Assembly (NCBI RefSeq): GCF_003123685.1
Contig: NZ_QCYJ01000130.1
Location: 372,001 to 436,000 of the forward strand
Direction of reading: 5' to 3'
Source: Nocardia aurea
GTDB lineage: Bacteria > Actinomycetota > Actinomycetes > Mycobacteriales > Mycobacteriaceae
DNA length: 64,000 nt
Shown here: piece by piece, positions 48,278 to 57,435 of the stretch
Numbering within the stretch: the stretch's first letter is position 1
Layout of the letters: every line of letters starts with the position of its first letter
Position numbers and translations under genes: made by a program
The notes under the pieces: generated by a model
Database searches by the model: none
Told to the model about the DNA's origin: nothing
What the model saw: the letters and a program-made list of their open reading frames with translations, nothing else

Positions 48278-49254
48278 CCGCCGAACTCCCCGAACAGCCG
48301 AAGGCGGGCCAGTCCGCCGTCGGGATAGACGTCGAGGCGGACCTCCTCGACCGAGGCCGCCATCGGCGTCACCGCGAAACGATGTCTGGTGTCGGGCAGC
48401 AGCGGGGTGCACGGCAGCAGTTCCACCTCGGTGCCGTCGGTGGTGCGGCCGGTCAGCCGGGCCGAGCCGGGACTGTTGCCGAGGAAATAGGAGGTGTCGA
48501 TCTCGGCGAGCCGGACCAGTCCGGGCCCGGCCAGGCGGATGCGCACCCAGTCGTTGCCGTCGTCGCGGCGGCGCGCGGTCTCCCAGCCGTCGCCCATCTT
48601 CCGGGCGAGACCGGGATAGAGCAGCTGATTCGGTGAGCTGTAGAAACGATTCGAGCAGTCCAGGACCAGCGCGCCGTTCTCCAACGCGGCCAGATCGAGC
48701 GGGCCGAGTCCGAGCAGTTCCCGGTCCGGCCTACCTTCGCCGTGTACCCGCAGCCGCGCGACGCCGCCGTCCGGATGCATGGTGAGTTTCACATGGGTCC
48801 AACGGTTCTCGTCGGCGATCGGGAAGGGGTTGCGGCTGTCGCCCTTGACCTGGGCCCGGTCGATCAAACTCACCCAGTCGGTGCGTTCGGCGATCGACTC
48901 GGCGGGCGGATAGCCCGCGATCTCCAGTGCCGACACCGAGACGGCGGGCGGATAGTTGCCGGTGAACCAGGCGGTGTCGACCACGATGCCCCGGATCACT
49001 CCCGGCACGCCGAGACGGACGATCGCGCTGTCGTCGCCGGGTTCGCCGCGATGCCTGCGGGTTTCCCAGCCGTCGTAGATCTGGCCTTTGTGCCCGAAGG
49101 TCGACGGCTGGTACTCCGACGGTCCCGGATTGATCAAATTCTCCTTCTCCGCGAAGGATTCGTCGTTCGCCCAGATCACCGAACCGCCGAGGGGGCGGAC
49201 GGCCAGGTCCGGGAACAGCGTGAAATCCTCATCGCCGATCAGTTCGTTCACCAT
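48274..49254 (-). CDS. alc: Allantoicase
   Basis: 326 residues made of two homologous jelly-roll halves: VIWANDESFAEKENLINPG, GWETRRHRGEPGDDSAIVRL, VVDTAWFTGNYP in the first, and DGWETARRRDDGNDWVRIRL, EIDTSYFLGNSPG in the second. Cleaves allantoate to ureidoglycolate and urea. Follows the DUF6986 gene by 34 bp and overlaps puuE by 4 bp, so it is in one transcript with xdh. Confidence 0.94.
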   Translation of the reverse strand: MVNELIGDEDFTLFPDLAVRPLGGSVIWANDESFAEKENLINPGPSEYQPSTFGHKGQIYDGWETRRHRGEPGDDSAIVRLGVPGVIRGIVVDTAWFTGNYPPAVSVSALEIAGYPPAESIAERTDWVSLIDRAQVKGDSRNPFPIADENRWTHVKLTMHPDGGVARLRVHGEGRPDRELLGLGPLDLAALENGALVLDCSNRFYSSPNQLLYPGLARKMGDGWETARRRDDGNDWVRIRLAGPGLVRLAEIDTSYFLGNSPGSARLTGRTTDGTEVELLPCTPLLPDTRHRFAVTPMAASVEEVRLDVYPDGGLARLRLFGEFGG

Positions 49255-49288
49255 GCCTCCTGTGCTGCGGTCGTCGTCGATCGAGCCG

Positions 49289-50521
49289 TCATCGGGGATC
49301 GTGCGGAATCGGCTCGCGCGCGACGAGAGCCCGCAGCACGGCCGGGCTCAATTCGGGTGCCGTGATCCGCAATTCGTCTTCGGTGCGCGCACCGCTGTGC
49401 ACGGCGCGCAGTACCGTCGCGGCCAGCGCTTCGGCGGTCGCGGGTTCGTCGATCACGCCGCCGGAGCGCCGATCCAGATAGGCCAGCAGGCGCGGAACGG
49501 CGACGTCGACGGCCTGTCGGAAGAAGTCGTAGGTCGCCAGCCAGCGGGTGACCAGATGACCGGGATGCATATCCCAGCCCTGGTAGTAGCCGCGCCGCAG
49601 CGCCCGGCCGACGAGCCGATGATGGTTGAGCAGCGCGTTTTCCGGCTCGGTGTCGGGAACGATCTGGGTCGACCCGTCGCAGATCCACACGCCGGTCTGC
49701 GCGGCCGCCACCTGCATCACCGCCTTGGCGTGATCGGCGGCCGGATGGTCGAGCGCCTGATCGGTCGCGGCGATTCCGCAGGCGGCGGTGTAGTCGTAGG
49801 TACCGAAATGCAGTGCGCTGCACCGTCGCTCGGCGACGGTGAGCATGCGCGCGATCGGCGCGGTGCCGTCGGAGGCGACGATCGCCTGCGGGCTCTCGAT
49901 CTGCAATTCGAATCGCAGCGTGCCCTCACGGAGACCGAAACCGGTCTCGAAACCGTCGCACAGGGCGACCAGCGCCGAAACCTGTTCGACGGCACGAATC
50001 TTGGGCACCGTGAACACGAATCCGTCCGGCACCCCGCCCATCGCCTCCAGCACCAGTTCCAGGGTGCGCAGCGCGCGGCCGCGTTCGGCGCCGGACAACC
50101 CCTTGATCCTGATGCCGAATCCGGCGGGACCGCCCGCGGACGCCCATCCGGCGATGATCTCGCCCGCCGCCGTCGCGGCGGCGTCCTCCTGCGCGTCGTC
50201 GCGGAAACCGTAGCCGTCCTCGAAATCGATGCGCAGATCCTGCACCGGATCGCCGAGCAGTCTGGCACGCACCGCGTCGAGCGAAGCGGTGCCGTCCCGT
50301 TCCGACAGCAGGTCGCGGTGCCGGTCGAGCAGGGTCACGGCGGACGCACCCCAGTCCGGCGGCGTCGACGGAGTGATCCGGTCGGCCGGTACGTAGACGG
50401 TGTGGATCGGCTGGGCGCGACCGTCCAGTCCCGGGTATCCGGCTCGCAATCGCGCGTCGACCTGGTCGAGTACCGCGTCGAACCGGGCCAGGATGTGCTC
50501 CGGCAATCGGGTGGGTGTCAC
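49289..50521 (-). CDS. DUF6986 aldolase/CitE-like TIM-barrel protein in the allantoin operon
   Basis: 410 residues from GTG 50521, overlapping the xdh stop by 4 bp. Motifs IDFEDGYGFRDD, GIRIKGLSG, FELQIESPQAI (metal-ligand Glu) and YYQGWDMHPGHLVTRWLATY are typical of the HpcH/HpaI/CitE/malate-synthase superfamily branch DUF6986. Activity has not, to my knowledge, been assigned. Its position between xanthine dehydrogenase and allantoicase suggests it handles glyoxylate or ureidoglycolate, the end products of this pathway. No ureidoglycolate lyase gene is in the operon. Confidence 0.85.
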   Translation of the reverse strand: MTPTRLPEHILARFDAVLDQVDARLRAGYPGLDGRAQPIHTVYVPADRITPSTPPDWGASAVTLLDRHRDLLSERDGTASLDAVRARLLGDPVQDLRIDFEDGYGFRDDAQEDAAATAAGEIIAGWASAGGPAGFGIRIKGLSGAERGRALRTLELVLEAMGGVPDGFVFTVPKIRAVEQVSALVALCDGFETGFGLREGTLRFELQIESPQAIVASDGTAPIARMLTVAERRCSALHFGTYDYTAACGIAATDQALDHPAADHAKAVMQVAAAQTGVWICDGSTQIVPDTEPENALLNHHRLVGRALRRGYYQGWDMHPGHLVTRWLATYDFFRQAVDVAVPRLLAYLDRRSGGVIDEPATAEALAATVLRAVHSGARTEDELRITAPELSPAVLRALVAREPIPHDPR

Positions 50522-53500
50522 CCTCGGTCTCCTTCCTGCACTGCGCGCCAGATCCGGTCCGCCGTCATCGGCAACCGGTCCGGCCGGATACCGACAGCAT
50601 CCTTGATCGCGTTCGCCAATGCGGGGGCAACCGGGTTGTAGGGCGATTCGCTCATCGATTTCGCGCCGAGTGGGCCCAGGTCGTCACTGGTTTCGGCGAA
50701 GTACACCTCGGTCGCGGGCACGTCGCCGAATTGCGGGATGTGATACTGCCGCAGCGTGTTGGTGGTGACCACACCCTCGACGCTGCGCATATCCTCGTAC
50801 AGCGCGGTGCCGATGGCCTGGGCCACACCGCCTTCCACCTGACCTCGGCACTGCACCGGATTGAGTACCGTGCCCGCGTCGACGGCCTGAACCGACTGGA
50901 GGATGCGTACCGATCCCGTCTCCGGCCGCACCGCGACGCGGAAGGCGTGCACATTGAAACTCACCGAACGCGGGCTGCCCGCGTGCTCACCGGTGGCGCT
51001 GAGCTCACCTTCTGCCAGCAGTTCGGCGACCGTGACGAGGGTGTCGCCGCAACGCACCCCTTCCGATACGAGTTCGCCTTCGCCCGGCACGGTGCCGGTC
51101 AGTTCGGCGGCGCGATCGAGCATGCGCGCGCGCAACGCGAGGGCCGCCGCGTAGGACGCTCTGCCCGCCACCACGATGCCGGTCGAACCGAACGCGCCGG
51201 TGTCGTGGCCGACCAGATCGGTGTCGGACTGCCTGATGACGATGCGCCGCACATCGGCGTCGAGCGCGGTCGCGGCCAACTGGGCGTGCACGGTGGTGGT
51301 GCCGTTGCCGAATTCCGCTGTGCCGACCCTGATCTCGTAGCAGCCGTCTGCGCGCAGCGTGGCGACCGCCTCGGAGCGATGACCGCGCGGCGGGATGGTG
51401 GCGATCATCGCCAGTGCCATCCCGGTACCGACCCGCCAGTCCGGACCGGGCGCGGGCACCCCGTTACCCCGGTGCAGCGCCTGTTCGGCCAGGTCGATGC
51501 ACTGATCGAGTCCGTAACTGCCGAAGACCAGATCGCCGTCGTCCACGGCGGCGCCGACGAACTGATCACCGGGTACGACCACATTGCGACGGCGCAATTC
51601 GAACGGATCGATACCGAGTTCGGCCGCCAATTCGTCGAGCGCCGATTCGACCCCGAAGATGATCTGCCCGAGCCCGTAGCCGCGGAACGCGCCGGAGGGA
51701 ATGTTGTTGGTGTACACCGATCGCGCGTCGACCCGCTTGTTCGCGCAGCGATACACCTCGACCGATTCGCCCACGCCGTGGAACATCACGCCCACGCTGT
51801 GATTGCCGTAGGCGCCCGCGTCGGCGAGCACGTCGATCGCCAGCGCCGTGAGAATGCCGTCGGCGTCCGCGGCCACCGTCACCGCCACCCGCATCGGATG
51901 CCGTGAGGTCGCGGAGACGAATTCGTCCGAGCGCGTGAATTCGTACTGCACCGGCCGACCCGTGCGCAGCACGGCCAACGCGATCAGATCCTCGGCCAGC
52001 ATCTCCTGTTTCGCGCCGAACCCGCCGCCGACCCGGGTCGCGAAGACCCGAACCCGGTCACGAGCCAGTCCGAAGAGGACGCAGAGTTCGTCGCGCACCA
52101 GGAACGGCACCTGGGTGCTGCACCGGATGACGAGCCTGCCGTCGGCGTCCAGCCAGCCGATACCGCCGTGCGTTTCGAGGTGGACATGCTGTCCGCGCGG
52201 CGAATACCACACGCCCCGCACCACTTTCGCGGCCGCGCGCAGACCGGCGGTGATGTCGCCCACCTCACCGTGCAATTCGGCCACCAGGTTGCGGTCCGGA
52301 TCGGCGATCCGCGCCGAAACCGGTTTGCCGCCGTGCAATTTCGGCGCCCGGTCGGCCAGCGCGTCCGCCGGGTCGAAAACGGCGGGCAGCAGTTCGTATT
52401 CGATGCGCAGCAGGCGAGAGGCCGCCCTCGCCGCGCTCAGTGTCTCGGCGACGACCGCCGCCACACGCTGACCGACGAACCGCACCGTCCGGTCGAGGAC
52501 GTAGGTGTCGTCCGGATCGTCGGTTCGCAACTCGTGGCGCGCGGTGGAGAAGGCGATATCCGGTGCGTCGGCGTAGGTGAGCACCGCGTGCACGCCGGGC
52601 GCCGCCTCCGCCGCCGACGTGTCGATGGAGACGATGCGCGCATGCGCGTGCGGACTCACCGCCACCGAGATGTGCAAGGGGGCGGTGGGCGGTGCGACGG
52701 AGGTCGGGTCGAGGGGCTCGGTTCCCGGCATCGGCGGCGTGCCGTCACGTGGCGGCAGGACATCGAAGGTGAACGGTTCGGTGCCGGTGACGATTCGGGG
52801 GCCCGCGGGCGCCCCGACTCCCGTCCCGGCGCCGCCCCAGGCGGTGGTGGTGCCGGATCCGGGGCGCACCCGGGCACCGGAACCCACGTCGACCGCCGGT
52901 ACCCGGGCGTTCGGCTCACCGATCATGTCCCGCACCGAATCGACGAGCGGCCCGGCCGCGAGGAGCGACCGGTTGCCGCCCACCGGAGGCTCGGTCGAGG
53001 AGGGTGGATCAGCCGGTACGCGGTCGACGGCCACTGTCGACACCGACCGCGCCGAATGACTACTCGCGTCGATCGAGCTATCCGAACCAGTATCTGAGGA
53101 AGACCCTGCCACCAGAGACGGTTGCGCCTCCGCGGAGCACCGCTGAACAGCGGACGATCCCCCGGCCGGATCCCCCGGCGCGGTCAACGCCTCGCGGATC
53201 GCCCGGTACCCCGTGCACCGGCACAGGTTGCCTTTCATCAGTTCGGAGATCTCCTCGGACTCCGGAGCGGAATCCGAAGTGCCGCAGCCGAGTCCAGCGG
53301 CCGTCACCACCATTCCGGCGGTGCAGAAACCGCACTGGAACGCCGCGCTGTCGATGAACCGCTGTTGCACCGGATGCGGATCGGCGACGCTGCCCAGCCC
53401 CGCCGCCGTGGTGACGACGCGGTCCGCCGCGCGATAGGCGGGTACGACACAGGAGTGCACGGTCTGTCCGTCGATCTGGACCGAGCAGGCGCCGCAATCA

Positions 53501-53616
53501 CCGGTGTCGCACCCCTTCTTGACCGCGAAGCGGCCCTGTTCGCGAAGCAGCGTGCGCAGGCACTGGCCGGGACGCGGATGAGCTTCGAGTATTTCGCCGT
53601 CGACTTCGAATCTCAT
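50518..53616 (-). CDS. Xanthine dehydrogenase, fused 2Fe-2S and molybdopterin subunit
   Basis: 1032 residues. N-terminal 2Fe-2S domain with Cys36, 41, 44 and 56 (KKGCDTGDCGACSVQIDGQT); second 2Fe-2S domain with Cys95, 98, 132 and 134 (QCGFCTAGM, GNLCRCTGY). A Ser/Pro/Gly-rich linker of ~115 residues (about 150-265) follows, then the molybdopterin domain: HVHLETHGGIGWLD, FATRVGGGFGAKQEM, PSGAFRGYGLGQIIFGVESA, and the catalytic-Glu region LGAKSMSESPYNPVAPALAN. Oxidises hypoxanthine/xanthine to urate. FeS-Mo fusion with FAD encoded separately is unlike the usual XdhA (FeS-FAD)/XdhB (Mo) split. Confidence 0.9.
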   Translation of the reverse strand: MRFEVDGEILEAHPRPGQCLRTLLREQGRFAVKKGCDTGDCGACSVQIDGQTVHSCVVPAYRAADRVVTTAAGLGSVADPHPVQQRFIDSAAFQCGFCTAGMVVTAAGLGCGTSDSAPESEEISELMKGNLCRCTGYRAIREALTAPGDPAGGSSAVQRCSAEAQPSLVAGSSSDTGSDSSIDASSHSARSVSTVAVDRVPADPPSSTEPPVGGNRSLLAAGPLVDSVRDMIGEPNARVPAVDVGSGARVRPGSGTTTAWGGAGTGVGAPAGPRIVTGTEPFTFDVLPPRDGTPPMPGTEPLDPTSVAPPTAPLHISVAVSPHAHARIVSIDTSAAEAAPGVHAVLTYADAPDIAFSTARHELRTDDPDDTYVLDRTVRFVGQRVAAVVAETLSAARAASRLLRIEYELLPAVFDPADALADRAPKLHGGKPVSARIADPDRNLVAELHGEVGDITAGLRAAAKVVRGVWYSPRGQHVHLETHGGIGWLDADGRLVIRCSTQVPFLVRDELCVLFGLARDRVRVFATRVGGGFGAKQEMLAEDLIALAVLRTGRPVQYEFTRSDEFVSATSRHPMRVAVTVAADADGILTALAIDVLADAGAYGNHSVGVMFHGVGESVEVYRCANKRVDARSVYTNNIPSGAFRGYGLGQIIFGVESALDELAAELGIDPFELRRRNVVVPGDQFVGAAVDDGDLVFGSYGLDQCIDLAEQALHRGNGVPAPGPDWRVGTGMALAMIATIPPRGHRSEAVATLRADGCYEIRVGTAEFGNGTTTVHAQLAATALDADVRRIVIRQSDTDLVGHDTGAFGSTGIVVAGRASYAAALALRARMLDRAAELTGTVPGEGELVSEGVRCGDTLVTVAELLAEGELSATGEHAGSPRSVSFNVHAFRVAVRPETGSVRILQSVQAVDAGTVLNPVQCRGQVEGGVAQAIGTALYEDMRSVEGVVTTNTLRQYHIPQFGDVPATEVYFAETSDDLGPLGAKSMSESPYNPVAPALANAIKDAVGIRPDRLPMTADRIWRAVQEGDRG

Positions 53617-53659
53617 GGCCGCTCACCGACTTCCCCCGCTGGACCGCGCCTGTAGAAGC

Positions 53660-54526
53660 TCATGTCCCACTCCCGTCCGTGCGCAGTTCGTCCGCGACTT
53701 CACGGGCGAGCACACCGGTGACGTGACGACGCCAATCCGGGGCACCGTGCGGATCGTCGAACCACAGCGCCGGATCGAGGGCCGCGACGGCGGCGGCGAC
53801 CCGGTCCGGATCGGGTGACGCCGGGAAATCCAGGACGACCGGGCGGGTGGTGGACCCGGTGATCGTGATCGCCGTACGGTCGTCGGCTTCGCGCCTGCCC
53901 ATCACCACCGCGCCGGAACGGCCGAACGGCGCGAGTGCGATCTTCCGGAACGCGGTGCGGGCACGCAATGTTCGCGTCGGCACGTGCACCGAACGCAGTA
54001 TCTCGCCGGGCGCGAGTACATTGCTTTCCGGCCCGAGAACGAAATCGCGCAGCGGAATTCGGCGATCGGTTCCGTCCGGCGACCAGATCGACGCGACCGC
54101 GTCCAGCGCCGTCAGCGCGGCGAGCACCCCACCCGCGGGCAACGACAGGCAGATATTCCCGCCGACCGTCGCGCTCCGCCAGATCTTGTGCGAGGCAAGC
54201 AGCGCGCGGCACCCCTGGGCGAACAGGGTCGTGCCCGGCCAGTCCTCGCGCAGTACCGCCCGCCCGACCTCCCGCCCGCGCGTCGCACCGGCCAATTCGG
54301 CCAGCGTGCAGGTCGCGGCGATCTCCAACCCATCGGCGGTCTCGAGCAGAGCGGGCCACCCCAGCCCGGTGATATCGATCAGCCGCTCCAACCGCAGCTG
54401 CGGCTCCGAGAACAGGAACGTACCCCCCGCCAATACGGCACAGGTCTGTCCCAGGCCGACCAGGTCGGCCCGCTCCCGTGCCACCACCACCTCCCGAATC
54501 GTGTCCAGGTCCACGTCCCACCTCAC
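53660..54526 (-). CDS. Xanthine dehydrogenase FAD-binding subunit
   Basis: 288 residues from GTG 54526 (GTG 54514 also possible). CO-dehydrogenase flavoprotein family: LAGGTFLFSEPQLRLERLID (FAD pyrophosphate loop), SATVGGNICLSLPAGGVLAA, and C-terminal domain RKIALAPFGRSGAVVMG. Passes electrons from the FeS clusters to NAD or another acceptor. First gene of the operon xdhFAD-xdhFeS/Mo-DUF6986-alc-puuE. A GlnR-like box and a TAGGGT -10-like hexamer lie upstream. Confidence 0.9.
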   Translation of the reverse strand: MRWDVDLDTIREVVVARERADLVGLGQTCAVLAGGTFLFSEPQLRLERLIDITGLGWPALLETADGLEIAATCTLAELAGATRGREVGRAVLREDWPGTTLFAQGCRALLASHKIWRSATVGGNICLSLPAGGVLAALTALDAVASIWSPDGTDRRIPLRDFVLGPESNVLAPGEILRSVHVPTRTLRARTAFRKIALAPFGRSGAVVMGRREADDRTAITITGSTTRPVVLDFPASPDPDRVAAAVAALDPALWFDDPHGAPDWRRHVTGVLAREVADELRTDGSGT

Positions 54527-54592
54527 TCCACAGCACCTGCGGCCACCCTAGAAGCCGCGGGTTGCCGAAATGTTGCACCACGCTCGATTCAC

Positions 54593-54608
54593 ATTTCGCC
54601 CCCGTTAC
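54593..54608 (-). promoter_or_regulatory. Candidate GlnR box upstream of the xdh operon
   Basis: Minus strand reads GTAAC-N6-GAAAT, matching the consensus gTnAC-n6-GaAAC at all but the last base. It is 67-82 bp before the xdhFAD start, in the 212-bp gap after the 8-oxoguanine deaminase gene. Confidence 0.6.
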
Positions 54609-54738
54609 CGCGCCCCGGCCAACCCCCTCCGACCAGGACCTTTCCGATCAGGCCGTGAATTCGACCACGCCCGACCTGCTCACCTTCAGTATCGTCCCGA
54701 ACGAGCCGCCCCGTCGGCCGAGAAGTCTCCGACCGCCA

Positions 54739-56100
54739 CTATCCGGCGGCGGCGACCAACGCGGCCTGGGCGCGGGCGACCCGGGCGCCGACGACGGATT
54801 CGTCCACCGTGCGCACCTCACCGTCGCGGACCACTTCCCGTCCGTTGACCAGCAGTGCGGCCAGGGGTGGCGGGGAGCCGAGGATCAGGGCGGTGACGGG
54901 GTCGTCGATACCGGCGTGGGCGGGGGTGTCCAGACGCCAGAGGGCGAGGTCGGCGAGTTTTCCTGGCTCGATCGAACCGATCTCGGCTTCGCGGCCGAGG
55001 ACCCGGGCGCCGCCGATGGTGGCCAGTTCCAGTGCGGTGCGGACGTTCATCGCGCGCGGTCCGCCGACGGCACGAGCGTAGAGCAGGGCGTTGCGGGGTT
55101 CCTCGATCATGGAGCTCGACTCGTTGCTGGCCGCGCCGTCGACGCCGAGCCCGACCGGGACACCGGCCACGAGCAGTGCGGCGGTGCGGGCGATACCGGC
55201 GCCGAGGCGGCCGTTGGAGGTCGGGCAGTGGGCGATACCGGTGCCGGTGGACGCCATCGCGGTGATGGCGGCGTCATCGAGGTGGACGGCGTGGGCGAAC
55301 CACACATCGGGTCCGAGCCAGCCGAGCTGTTCCATGTAGGCCGCGGGCGTGCAGCCGAACGCGGACGCGCAGAAGTCCTGTTCGTCGACGGTTTCGGCGA
55401 GGTGGGTGTGCAGCCGGACACCGGAGTCACGCGCCAGCGCGGCCGATTCGCGCATCAGGTCCGGGGTCACCGAGAACGGTGAGCACGGCGCCAGGGCGAC
55501 GCGCAGCATCGAGTCGAAAGACGGGTCGTGCCACCGGGAGATGGCGTCGGCGCTCGCGTCGAGTATCGCGTCGAGCGATTCCACCACGTCGTCGGGCGGC
55601 AGTCCGCCGGAACTCGCGCCGAGATCCATCGAACCCCGGCAGGGGTGGAAACGCAGGCCGACGTCGGCGGCGGCGACGATTTCGGCGCCGAGCAGATCAC
55701 CGCCCGCCGAGGGGAAGACGTAGTGGTGGTCGGTGGTCGTGGTGCATCCGGTGCGGGCCAGCGCCGCGAGCGCCCCGGTGGCCGCGATCCGCACCGATTC
55801 CTCGTCGATACCGGCCCAGACCGGATACAGCGTGGTCAGCCATTCGAACAGGGTGCTGTCGGCGGCCAGCCCCCTGGTGATCCACTGGTAGAGGTGGTGG
55901 TGGGTGTTGACGAGTCCCGGCGTCAGCAGGCAGCCGCCGCCGTCGATGCGGGGCGCGTCGGTGATCGGGGCCGGACCCGTGCCGACCGCCCCGATCCTGT
56001 TGCCGTGCACCACCACGTGCCCGCTGCGGTATTCGGTGCCCGCCGCGTCGACGGTCGCGATCGCGCACCCGTCGATCACCAGTGTCGGCGCTGCCGTCAT
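54739..56100 (-). CDS. 8-oxoguanine deaminase / guanine deaminase-like amidohydrolase
   Basis: 453 residues. Metal-dependent amidohydrolase: LVNTHHHLYQWITRGLAADS (HxH; the NTHHHLYQ form is typical of 8-oxoguanine deaminases), VRLHTHLAETVDEQDFC (third His), FAHAVHLDD (fourth His) and GVDGAASNESSSMI (catalytic Asp). Would deaminate 8-oxoguanine to urate, which the neighbouring uricase consumes. ATG 56100 chosen; upstream frame is unconserved. Separated from the uricase gene by 106 bp containing a 16-bp tandem duplication. Confidence 0.88.
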   Translation of the reverse strand: MTAAPTLVIDGCAIATVDAAGTEYRSGHVVVHGNRIGAVGTGPAPITDAPRIDGGGCLLTPGLVNTHHHLYQWITRGLAADSTLFEWLTTLYPVWAGIDEESVRIAATGALAALARTGCTTTTDHHYVFPSAGGDLLGAEIVAAADVGLRFHPCRGSMDLGASSGGLPPDDVVESLDAILDASADAISRWHDPSFDSMLRVALAPCSPFSVTPDLMRESAALARDSGVRLHTHLAETVDEQDFCASAFGCTPAAYMEQLGWLGPDVWFAHAVHLDDAAITAMASTGTGIAHCPTSNGRLGAGIARTAALLVAGVPVGLGVDGAASNESSSMIEEPRNALLYARAVGGPRAMNVRTALELATIGGARVLGREAEIGSIEPGKLADLALWRLDTPAHAGIDDPVTALILGSPPPLAALLVNGREVVRDGEVRTVDESVVGARVARAQAALVAAAG

Positions 56101-56154
56101 CGGAGTCCCACTTTCCCGAGCATCGAAGGTTCGCCGACGAACGGCGTTGTCGTG

Positions 56155-56185
56155 CATGGACTTCGGCGTACATGGACTTCGGCGT
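56155..56185. repeat. 16-bp tandem duplication between uricase and deaminase genes
   Basis: CATGGACTTCGGCGT occurs at 56155-56169 and again at 56171-56185 (period 16). Short and local; no known function. Confidence 0.7.
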
Positions 56186-56206
56186 GCGTGGAGGAGAATC
56201 CGCGGC

Positions 56207-57112
56207 TCACGGTTCCCAGGCGGGCCCGGCGGGCGGCGCGTCCTGTCTCGACACGGTCGCGTGGATCAATCCGTACGGCCGGTCGGCGGCGTGGAAGACC
56301 TCCCCGTGGTTCTCGATCCCGAACCGGGCCAGGTCGTAGCCGAAATGGTGTTTGTTCGGGGCGGCGAGGCGTACCTCGGCGAGTACGGGATAGGCCTCCA
56401 GCGCGGCTTTGCCCATGTCGAACAGCGTCTGCTGCAAGGCCTTCGAATGCCGGGTGGCGAAAACCTCGATCATGGCCGCGCGGATACCGGCGTAGACCTC
56501 GTCCCATGCCACCCCCGAGGTCGCCGCGAAACGCCAGCGCGCGTTGACGGCGGTGGCGAGCACCCGGTCGTTGGTCGGTTCGAGCACGGTGAAATCGTCG
56601 ATGAGGAAATCGGCGAACTGCGATCCGGTGGATTTCAGGATCACCAGGTCGTCGACGCCGCCGATGACCCAGGCCCGCTGTTCGACGCCCTTGCCCGCCA
56701 CCGCCACCGTCACCGTGCGCACCTCGGGACCCTGGCGCACCCAGGTGTGATCGTGTTCGAGTCCGCCGACGGCGACCCGCTGCCAGGCGAATTCCTCGAT
56801 CTCGACGCGGGCGCTGTGCACCGGTTCGGTCTCGTCGACGAAATGGGCGGCCAGCGCGAGCGCGTAATCCTCCACCGGCTGCACGCCAGGTTTCTTGGCG
56901 AGGGCGTAGGCGGTCTGCTTCTGGGTGTCGGTGGGCAGCACCTTCGACTGGTCGCCGGAGACGTAGGCGTCGGCGAAATCGCCGCGCAGCACCGTGCTGA
57001 CGTTCAGGTCGCGGATCTCGTGCCGCGCGCTGTCGCGATAGATCCGGACGATCCGATTCTCGGCTTTGCCGTATCGGTTGTCGGACAACACGATCGGACC
57101 GGTCAATTCCAT
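56207..57112 (-). CDS. pucL: Uricase (factor-independent urate hydroxylase)
   Basis: 301 residues. LPTDTQKQTAYALAKK holds the catalytic Thr/Lys pair region; VLKSTGSQFADFLIDDFTVL and PNKHHFGYDLARFGIENHGE plus FHAADRPYGLIHATV are standard urate oxidase signatures. Oxidises urate to 5-hydroxyisourate with O2, giving H2O2. Follows uraH by 5 bp in the operon uraD-uraH-uricase-deaminase. Confidence 0.96.
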   Translation of the reverse strand: MELTGPIVLSDNRYGKAENRIVRIYRDSARHEIRDLNVSTVLRGDFADAYVSGDQSKVLPTDTQKQTAYALAKKPGVQPVEDYALALAAHFVDETEPVHSARVEIEEFAWQRVAVGGLEHDHTWVRQGPEVRTVTVAVAGKGVEQRAWVIGGVDDLVILKSTGSQFADFLIDDFTVLEPTNDRVLATAVNARWRFAATSGVAWDEVYAGIRAAMIEVFATRHSKALQQTLFDMGKAALEAYPVLAEVRLAAPNKHHFGYDLARFGIENHGEVFHAADRPYGLIHATVSRQDAPPAGPAWEP

Positions 57113-57117
57113 GGGCG

Positions 57118-57435
57118 TCAGCTCCCTCGGTAGGTGGAAAAGGCGAAGGGCGACAGCAACAGCGGCACGTGATAATGCCGCGACGCACCCACGGTGAAGG
57201 CGATCGACACCTCCGGATAGAACGTGTCGAGCCCGAGTCCGGCGAAGTACGCGCCGGTGTCGAAAACCAGTCGGTGCACACCGGGTTCCAGCGGCGGTCC
57301 GAGCTCGGCGATCCGGCCGTCCCGATCGGTCGAGCCACTGCCGAGCAACCGCACCCCGGTGTGCAGGGCGACGCCGACACCGGCCGCGGGCACACCGCGG
57401 ACCGCGTCGAGCACGTGCGTGCTCAGCGTGCTCAC
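57118..57435 (-). CDS. uraH: 5-Hydroxyisourate hydrolase (transthyretin-like)
   Basis: 105 residues from GTG 57435 (4-bp overlap with uraD). LSTHVLDAVRGVPA with the catalytic His, GRI Arg near residue 41, HYHVPLLLSPFAFSTYRGS with the C-terminal YRGS tetrapeptide. Converts HIU to OHCU. Confidence 0.95.
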   Translation of the reverse strand: MSTLSTHVLDAVRGVPAAGVGVALHTGVRLLGSGSTDRDGRIAELGPPLEPGVHRLVFDTGAYFAGLGLDTFYPEVSIAFTVGASRHYHVPLLLSPFAFSTYRGS

